Part shown: piece by piece, positions 4,545 through 9,777 of the stretch
Layout: every line of letters starts with the position of its first letter
Numbering within the stretch: position 1 is the first letter of the stretch
From: CAZDQL01 sp964507325
Lineage (GTDB): Bacteria; Planctomycetota; UBA1135; GCA-002686595
Assembly (NCBI GenBank): GCA_964507325.1
Contig: CAZDQL010000152.1
Coordinates: forward strand, 1 to 9,777
Reading direction: 5' to 3'
DNA: 9,777 nucleotides
Made by a program: the position numbers and the translations under genes
Notes under the pieces: generated by a model
The model's input: the letters and a program-made list of their open reading frames with translations, nothing else
The model's database searches: none
Told to the model about the DNA's origin: nothing

Positions 4545-5656
4545 TTGGCGGGAGCCCCCGTCTCCTCGAGCCATTTGCGCAGCGCCTCGACGTCGGCGTC
4601 CACCTGGGCGCGGTGCTCCCACTCATCGTCGGAGAGGCGTTGCGCCTTCTCCAGATCGACCAGCGCGCGTCGGTAGTCGCCGCGCTCGGTGTACATGATC
4701 CCGCGCATGCGGGCAGCGTCGGCCAGCTCGAGCAAGCGGCGGCGCTCACTCTCCTTGGCACGGGCGCTGCGGGCGGATTCCCGCTCGTATTCCGCGATCT
4801 GCTCCCTGAGTCGATCGCGCTCGGCGGTCGCCGAGAAGACCCCCAACCAGAAGCGGTGCTCGGCGATCAGGCCCTCGATGCCGGCCTTGCGCTGATAGAG
4901 GGTGTCCGGGTCGGTCAGACTGGCGTCGACCAGCTCCGCGTACGCGCGATGCACCTTGACCTCGCGCCCCACCAGCAGGGTGAGCCCGGCGGAGATCAGG
5001 ACCACGAGCGCCAGCAGTCTGTTGCGCCGCGTGGCCCGAGCCTTGCGCTCCGCCTCCTGGTAGCGCAGGTCGCGGATCATGCGCGCCACGTCGCGGCGCG
5101 TCCGGTCCAAGAGCAGGACCTCCTGCAGCCAGGGGATCGCCTCGGAGACCTTGCCCTCTTCCACCGCCCGCTCGGCGCGCTGCAGGTAGCGATCGACGAG
5201 CTCGTCGGTGTTGCCGGAGCGGCGCAGGATGCCCGCCAGCTCGTGGTCGATGGTGCGCTCCTCGGGCAGGCGGTTGGCCAAGAGCTCGAGGACGCTGCGC
5301 GCCCGATCCACGTCCCCGGAGCGCTCGAGGAGCACCGCCAGGCGCCGCCCCTCCACCGCCAGCGAGATGCGGTTGCGGTCGAGTACGTCGGGGTGCGCTA
5401 GTCCCAGAATGAGCAACGCTTCGAGCTGGCGCAGGTTCCCGGGATCTTCGCAGAGGCTGTCGAGCAGAGCGCGGCCGAAGGCGTCGGCCGTGCGTCTGTC
5501 GAACTCCGCTGCGGCGCGCTCCATGGCGCTACGCAGGTCCCCATGCCCCGGAATCGTCTCATTGGGCGTCACGCCCGTCAGGGCGGAGACCACGTCTTCG
5601 ACGATGAGCTGGGAATCGGGCGGGGCGTTGGGTCCAGGGGAGAGGGTCTCGCTCAC
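4541..5656 (-). CDS. Membrane-spanning TPR protein, first gene of the operon
   Basis: From GTG 5656 this is 371 residues. The N-terminal half (about 40-205) is made of helical repeats (GRRLAVLLERSGDVDRARSV, then GKVSEAIPWLQEVLLLD). A basic cluster (RKARATRRNR) precedes one transmembrane helix at about 212-230 (NRLLALVVLISAGLTLLVG). The C-terminal part is a coiled-coil-like charged helix (ERDRLREQIAEYERESARSA) followed by a TPR (RGIMYTERGDYRRALVDLEK). The positive-inside rule puts the N-terminal repeats in the cytoplasm and the C-terminal TPR outside. It is probably a scaffold for the GTPase system. Start choice is uncertain: GTG 5656 has AGGA 10 nt upstream, while ATG 5743 adds 29 residues, has no ribosome binding site and lies where the operon promoter should be. 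No enzymatic motif is seen and no specific family was recognised. Confidence 0.85.
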   Translation of the reverse strand: MSETLSPGPNAPPDSQLIVEDVVSALTGVTPNETIPGHGDLRSAMERAAAEFDRRTADAFGRALLDSLCEDPGNLRQLEALLILGLAHPDVLDRNRISLAVEGRRLAVLLERSGDVDRARSVLELLANRLPEERTIDHELAGILRRSGNTDELVDRYLQRAERAVEEGKVSEAIPWLQEVLLLDRTRRDVARMIRDLRYQEAERKARATRRNRLLALVVLISAGLTLLVGREVKVHRAYAELVDASLTDPDTLYQRKAGIEGLIAEHRFWLGVFSATAERDRLREQIAEYERESARSARAKESERRRLLELADAARMRGIMYTERGDYRRALVDLEKAQRLSDDEWEHRAQVDADVEALRKWLEETGAPAK

Positions 5657-5666
5657 GATCTGGCTG

Positions 5667-5670
5667 TCCT
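5667..5670 (-). promoter_or_regulatory. Putative ribosome binding site for the GTG start at 5656
   Basis: On the minus strand AGGA is 10 nt before GTG 5656, the same spacing as in two other genes here. The competing ATG 5743 is preceded by a pyrimidine-rich stretch with no such site. The match is only four bases long. Confidence 0.4.
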
Positions 5671-5797
5671 GACTCGGTACACGCGCGGCGCAGCACTCGG
5701 TTCCGAGCGCCTCAGCGTCGTATCGAATCCCGGTGTCGCCCATCTGAAGGCAAAGGCAGGACCTCGCCTCGGACGCCGATCGCTGCCAGCCAAGGGC

Positions 5798-5843
5798 GGC
5801 GCCCCGGCGATGACCGCCGGGGCGCCTTCCGATCGAGGATCGG
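5798..5843 (-). terminator. Tandem hairpins ending the lipoprotein transcript
   Basis: GGCGCCCCGGCG (5798-5809) and CGCCGGGGCGCC (5815-5826) form a perfect 12-bp stem with a 5-nt loop. CCGATC (5829-5834) and GATCGG (5838-5843) form a second 6-bp stem immediately next to it. Together they lie 28 to 73 bases past the lipoprotein stop codon at 5871. There is no U-run, as is common for GC-rich bacteria. They separate the lipoprotein gene from the GTPase operon, whose promoter should therefore lie within 5657-5797. Confidence 0.65.
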
Positions 5844-5870
5844 GTCGGGATGGGCTGGAATGAGACAGGC

Positions 5871-8800
5871 TCACTCGGTGGGATCGATCGGCACCGCCGA
5901 GAGGGCCCCGGCCGCGTTCTGCGCCAGGTCCTCCAGGCCGTCGGCGAGCTGCACCGAATCACCGGGGACCAGCTGCACGTCCAGGCTCAGGCGCACGTGG
6001 TCCGCCGCGATGACCTCGACGGCCTGCACGGAGGCCACTCCGTCGGTGGACCAGTTGGCCAGGGTACCGGCGAAGCTGGTGTCGACGTGCTCGTCGAAGA
6101 GGACGTCGATCGTCTGCCCCGAGGTGTCCTCCTGGTAGTTGGTCCAGGCCATCGAGATGTCGGGCGCCTGCGAGTCCCCCGTGAGGGGCCCACCGAGGGT
6201 GATGGGAGTCCCCATGGCGTTGCCGGCGGCATCCTCGACGCCGGAGACGGTGACCGAGAGACTCTGGTTGGCGTCCAGCTCCGTCCCCGCGGGCAGGGCG
6301 ATGGTGACCGCAGCCGTCACGCTGTCCCAGGTCAAGGACGCGCCGGAGAGGCTGACCGCGCTGCCGTTGGTGATCTCGTAGTTCGTCGAGTCGAGACCGG
6401 TGATGATGTCGATCTGCTCGCTGAATCCCACCGTGATCACGTCGCCCCCAGTGCCGGTGCCGATCACGCCCGCGACCGAGGCCAAGAGCGGAGCGGCGGT
6501 GTCGGAGGCGACCGCCAGGGTGATGTTGGCGCCGCTGTCGTTGCCCGCCATGTCCACGGCGGAGCTCTGGGCGATGGTGACGTCGAAGCCGGGGTTGACG
6601 GCCACCCCGAAGGTGGCTCGCACCACCCGCGGGCTGAGCTGCTCGGCGCTGAGCGCGACGTTGCCGCCGTTGTAGTCGTAGCCGGTCTCGGTCTCGCACG
6701 CCGTACGGTCCACCGCCTCGTCGAAGACGATGATCAGCGAGTTGGGATCGCTCTGGTCCAAGAGGGAGATCGAGGACCCTTGGCTGGGCCCGGTGGTGGT
6801 GTCTCCTCCCACACCGACGTTGACGGTGTCGTCGGAGGCCAGCACCACGCCCTGGTCGGAGCGCAGCGGGTTCGAGGCGGTCAACACGAGGGTCACGTCG
6901 TAGTTGTCCACGGCCTGGAAGTTGTCGCTGTGGATGGTGAGCGTGACCTGATCCCCACCGTCCCATGAGATGTCGGAGGGACCGATGGTGATCACCTCTC
7001 CCCCGGGGTTGCTCACCACCGAGTAGTTGGCGGGATCCAGGAGGTGCCAGGGGCTCATGTCGGCGGTGAAGGTGATCAGGACGGTGTCATTGGACTCCCC
7101 GCTGATCGCGGTCACCGTCGGCGCGCCGTTGTGGGCGGGGGCGGTGGTGTCCTCGCCTGCGATGGCAGTGTCCATCGAGGGGAACATCACGTTGCCAGCC
7201 AGGTCGGTCACCCCGATCACGTCCACGGTGTCGGTCAGGTTGATCTGGAAGCCATAGGAGAGGCTGATCCCGAGTCCGCCCTGCAGCACGCTGGAGCCGA
7301 TCGGATAGCCGCGCAGGATGCCCCCCGAGTCCCGGACGGCGTAGCGCGTCCCGTAGGGATTCGTGGAGGCGTCGTACAGGTCGCCCAGGTTGTCGCACGG
7401 CTCGGAGAAGCGCATCACCAGCGTGTCGTCCGTCGGGGCGTCCTCACGCCACGCGGTGTGCAGCGTGGGCCGTGACGTCTCGGAGACGATGCTGCCGGCG
7501 GTGGCGCCGGCGTTGATCACGTTGCCGCCGATGTCACGCACGGTGATGAAGCTCACCTGGATGTCGTCACCCTGCTTCAGCGCTTGCCCACCGACGTCCA
7601 GCGTCAGAGTGGCCGAGCGCGTCCCCACGGAGTAGTCGATGTTGGCGCCGGTGACGTCGATGACCGTCCCCACCGGGGACTCGACGCTCCAGTTGGCGTC
7701 GCTCTCGACCTCGCTCTCCACCATGTCGTCGTCGAAGAGCACCACGACCGTGTCGTCGTCAGCTCCTTCGATGGCGTTGCCCGTCACGCTGGTGACGCTG
7801 GGAGCGGTGGTGTCCGAGGAGGTGATCGTCAGCGGGCCAGTCACCACGCCCAGGGGGTTGCCCGCCAGGTCGTCCACGTCGGCGTCCACGGTCAGGGTCA
7901 CGTCACCCGGCGTCAGGATGACGTCGGTGGTCACCACGCGTACCACGTACCCCGAGCCCATGACCGTAGCGCTGTCCACGGTGGCGGCGGGGTCGAAGGT
8001 GTAGTTGCTCGTGTCCTCACCCTGGGTGGCGTGCACGTCCTCCGAGAAGCTGACGTCCACCGTGTAGCCGGTGGAATCCACCGAGCGGTTCTGGACCACG
8101 TCCAGGATGGTGGGAGCGGTCGCGTCCCCACCTGCGGTCGCAGGGGCGGAGGTCGCGCTGAAGGCCTGGCCATCCACGTCGACCTGCCCGACGGCGTCGA
8201 CCACGACCGCATCGCCGTTGCGCATGTCGGAGTCGAGGGTGACGGTCAGGGTCTTGGCCAGGTAGTCGTAGACCAGGGTCTGGTCGGCCATGGTGACCGG
8301 CGCCGCGTTGATCGTCATCGCCCAAAGGGTCGGATCCTCGGCGAAGTCCGGATCGAAGGCCTGGTCGGTGACGATCGTCACCGTGTCACCGAGGGAGTTG
8401 GCGACGGTCGTGGCGGTGACGGAGTCGAAGGCATTGGCGGCGGGGGCGGAGTTGGCGATCGCCTCGGTCGCAGCGCCGTAGGCGTTGCCGTGGGCATCGA
8501 TCAGGGCCAGGTGGCTGATCTCGTCGTATCCGGGGGCCACCGGGCGGCTGAAGGTGATGCGCAAGGTCACGTCGTCCGGCTGGCTGACGTTGGTGATCAG
8601 GGTCACTCCCTGGGCGCTGCCGTGGTCCACCAGGGAGAAGTTGCCCGCCAGGGGGGTGAAGACGGGGTCCATCGGCTCGTCGAAGAGGAACTCGACCACG
8701 CGCCCGTACTCGTCCTGGGCCAGGACCTGTTCCACGGAGACCAGGCTGGGAGCCGTGGTGTCCCCCGTGGCGGCCCCCGCGACCGGCGTGGGATCCACCG

Positions 8801-9443
8801 CCACATCCGCCACACTGGTCAGCCCGCTCGCCGCCAGGGTGAAGCTGGCGTGCAGGTTGGCGGTGCTCGGGAGGGTGAAGTCCGCCACCTGGGTGGCGCT
8901 GTTCAGGTCGATGGTGCACCCCGTGAGGTCCATCTCGGTGCCGTTGACCGTCAGCACCCAGTTGTCCGGATCCTCGGCGTCGGTCTCGACGACGCGCGGC
9001 CCGCTGAAGGTCACCTCTACCGTGTCCCCGCCCAGGAGCGCGTCCGAGGTGTCTTGAATGGCCGCGGTGATGGCGAAGGTCGGCGCCGAGTCGTCGGAGG
9101 TGGTCACCCGACGCCACCCGGTGCCCACGTCCTCCAGGGCGGCGATGCGCACGCGGTGGCTGGGAGTCACGCGCTGGTCCCAGGTGACGGTGACCACGCG
9201 ACCCACCGTGGCCACGGTCTGGGCGCCCTGCCCGCCGTCCGCCACCACGTTCGCGACGGTGACGGTCCCGGGGGACTGGTCGAAGGTGATGACGGTAGTG
9301 AGTCCGTCGGGATCGGCGGTCAGGTCCTGGACGGCGCTCTGCATCGCCGCGTCGTCCCCACCAGAGGAGCTGGAGGAACAGGCGGTCGCGAGGAGAGCGA
9401 GGGTGGTCAAGGTCCAGGCCGTGATGCGGTTCCCGGTAGTCAT
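5871..9443 (-). CDS. Multi-domain Ig-like (SbsA/Big_5-type) surface lipoprotein
   Basis: The protein has 1190 residues. It begins MTTGNRITAWTLTTLALLAT followed by AC and a Ser/Gly/Asp-rich spacer, a type II signal peptide with lipidation expected at Cys22. After residue ~119 it is a string of ten modules of about 100-116 residues, starting near 119, 228, 332, 440, 544, 655, 765, 881, 981 and 1090. Most open with D(T/A)xAP, contain a V-x-V-x-F-(S/D)-E-x-V/M strand, and end with a D-x-A/G-GN turn (DLAGN, DIGGN, DMAGN, DAAGN). This pattern is typical of SbsA Ig-like or Big_5 domains of secreted bacterial proteins, which act as stalks or adhesive/spacer units. No catalytic domain or sorting tail was seen. 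GAGGA 7 nt upstream supports ATG 9443 rather than the longer frame to 9602. It lies in its own unit between terminators. The composition is rich in Thr, Asp and Val, with few Lys. Export and architecture are well supported; the ligand is unknown. Confidence 0.93.
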   Translation of the reverse strand: MTTGNRITAWTLTTLALLATACSSSSSGGDDAAMQSAVQDLTADPDGLTTVITFDQSPGTVTVANVVADGGQGAQTVATVGRVVTVTWDQRVTPSHRVRIAALEDVGTGWRRVTTSDDSAPTFAITAAIQDTSDALLGGDTVEVTFSGPRVVETDAEDPDNWVLTVNGTEMDLTGCTIDLNSATQVADFTLPSTANLHASFTLAASGLTSVADVAVDPTPVAGAATGDTTAPSLVSVEQVLAQDEYGRVVEFLFDEPMDPVFTPLAGNFSLVDHGSAQGVTLITNVSQPDDVTLRITFSRPVAPGYDEISHLALIDAHGNAYGAATEAIANSAPAANAFDSVTATTVANSLGDTVTIVTDQAFDPDFAEDPTLWAMTINAAPVTMADQTLVYDYLAKTLTVTLDSDMRNGDAVVVDAVGQVDVDGQAFSATSAPATAGGDATAPTILDVVQNRSVDSTGYTVDVSFSEDVHATQGEDTSNYTFDPAATVDSATVMGSGYVVRVVTTDVILTPGDVTLTVDADVDDLAGNPLGVVTGPLTITSSDTTAPSVTSVTGNAIEGADDDTVVVLFDDDMVESEVESDANWSVESPVGTVIDVTGANIDYSVGTRSATLTLDVGGQALKQGDDIQVSFITVRDIGGNVINAGATAGSIVSETSRPTLHTAWREDAPTDDTLVMRFSEPCDNLGDLYDASTNPYGTRYAVRDSGGILRGYPIGSSVLQGGLGISLSYGFQINLTDTVDVIGVTDLAGNVMFPSMDTAIAGEDTTAPAHNGAPTVTAISGESNDTVLITFTADMSPWHLLDPANYSVVSNPGGEVITIGPSDISWDGGDQVTLTIHSDNFQAVDNYDVTLVLTASNPLRSDQGVVLASDDTVNVGVGGDTTTGPSQGSSISLLDQSDPNSLIIVFDEAVDRTACETETGYDYNGGNVALSAEQLSPRVVRATFGVAVNPGFDVTIAQSSAVDMAGNDSGANITLAVASDTAAPLLASVAGVIGTGTGGDVITVGFSEQIDIITGLDSTNYEITNGSAVSLSGASLTWDSVTAAVTIALPAGTELDANQSLSVTVSGVEDAAGNAMGTPITLGGPLTGDSQAPDISMAWTNYQEDTSGQTIDVLFDEHVDTSFAGTLANWSTDGVASVQAVEVIAADHVRLSLDVQLVPGDSVQLADGLEDLAQNAAGALSAVPIDPTE

Positions 9444-9445
9444 CT

Positions 9446-9455
9446 GAGGATCCTC
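9446..9455 (-). promoter_or_regulatory. Ribosome binding site of the lipoprotein, within a 10-bp palindrome
   Basis: GAGGATCCTC is a perfect palindrome that carries the GAGGA ribosome binding site (9451-9455) 7 nt before ATG 9443. It decides the start. Self-pairing of the palindrome between two transcripts is conceivable, but there is no loop for a local hairpin. Confidence 0.6.
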
Positions 9456-9662
9456 GGTGAGGGGGCGGGGTGGGGTGTGGCCGCGAGATCCCCCGTTCGG
9501 GGGCTCGGCCGGGGGTACGGTTGCGATTCCAGCCCGGCGCGGGGGACACGGGCTGACGGCGCTATCGACCGCCACCGGTCGCGCCTTTGAGGGAAGGCGC
9601 AAAACACCACGCGGAAGGGTTTTCCACCCCAGGCCCCTCGCCGCACGCGGACCTCACAGAAA
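9456..9662 (-). other. Upstream region of the lipoprotein gene with two inverted repeats
   Basis: The promoter of the lipoprotein should lie here because a terminator precedes it. GCGCCTT (9581-9587) is inverted as AAGGCGC (9594-9600) with a 6-nt spacer, a possible operator. CCCCC (9490-9494) is inverted as GGGGG (9499-9503), a possible leader hairpin. No convincing -35/-10 pair was found. Confidence 0.35.
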
Positions 9663-9701
9663 CACCGGCGTCCCGTCGCGCGCAGCGCCGGGCCGCCGGT
9701 G
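9663..9701 (-). terminator. Hairpin terminator of the gene entering from the right
   Basis: CACCGGCG (9663-9670) pairs with CGCCGGTG (9694-9701), CCCG (9672-9675) with CGGG (9689-9692), and GCGC (9678-9681) with GCGC (9685-9688). This gives about 16 base pairs with small bulges. In the minus-strand direction it is followed by TTTCTGT. It begins 29 bases past the stop codon at 9731, as expected for an intrinsic terminator. Confidence 0.6.
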
Positions 9702-9730
9702 GTCCCGGTCGGGGAGCGAAGAGAGGGGGG

Positions 9731-9777
9731 CTACTGGATGATGAGCGGGTCGATCACGTGGGGCCGGGTGACGGTGC
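9731..9777 (-). CDS. C-terminal end of an unidentified protein (runs off the right edge)
   Basis: The minus strand reads TVTRPHVIDPLIIQ and then TAG. All 14 sense codons end in G or C, as in the real genes of this window, while the other two frames do not show this or hit a stop. A terminator-like hairpin follows 29 bases later. The fragment is too short to assign a family. Its existence rests on codon pattern and the hairpin. Confidence 0.45.
   Translation of the reverse strand, partial: TVTRPHVIDPLIIQ

Noticed and set aside
3653..5401. 582-residue plus-strand open frame
   Set aside because: It is antisense to two well-supported TPR genes and is Arg/Pro/Ala-rich, as expected from GC-rich shadow frames.
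7584..9590. 668-residue plus-strand open frame
   Set aside because: It is the mirror of the Ig-like lipoprotein and is made of Gly/Val/His/Asp/Arg strings without domain structure.

Overview
The window is very GC-rich, and every convincing gene lies on the minus strand, so the transcriptional order is from high to low coordinates. An MglA-type GTPase with roadblock (MglB-like) partners, a large multi-domain lipoprotein with an N-terminal lipobox, and a lysine/alanine-rich histone-H1-like protein together suggest a diderm, high-GC bacterium of the Myxococcota or Planctomycetota kind, probably from an uncultured lineage. The sequence alone does not settle the phylum.

Layout in transcriptional order. 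(1) The last 14 codons of a gene entering from the right edge (stop at 9731), followed by a hairpin terminator at 9663-9701. (2) A leader of about 220 bases, then a 1190-residue lipoprotein (9443 to 5871) built from ten immunoglobulin-like modules of about 100-116 residues. It ends at two tandem hairpins (5798-5843). (3) A five-gene operon (5656 to 924) with 4-nt stop/start overlaps or gaps of 2 and 8 nt. It encodes a membrane-spanning TPR protein, a TPR protein with a C-terminal roadblock-like domain, a roadblock protein, an MglA-like GTPase with a long Pro/Ala-rich linker and a C-terminal membrane anchor, and a second stand-alone roadblock protein. (4) A non-coding stretch of about 760 bases (159-923). 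It holds a 13-bp terminator-like hairpin inside a 27-bp inverted repeat, three copies of a short motif, and a nest of overlapping inverted repeats. (5) The start of a Lys/Ala-rich DNA-binding-like protein that runs off the left edge.

The operon is the most interesting part. In Myxococcus xanthus, MglA is a small soluble polarity GTPase switched off by the roadblock protein MglB. Here the GTPase keeps the complete G-domain, including the Arg and Gln that correspond by position to the catalytic residues of MglA. It is extended to 505 residues by a disordered linker and a tail anchor, and is encoded with three roadblock-domain proteins and two TPR scaffolds, one of them itself in the membrane. 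I infer a membrane-tethered GTPase switch whose regulators are recruited by TPR scaffolds; its cargo or output is not encoded recognisably in this window. The lipoprotein next door is separated by terminators and is probably an independent unit.
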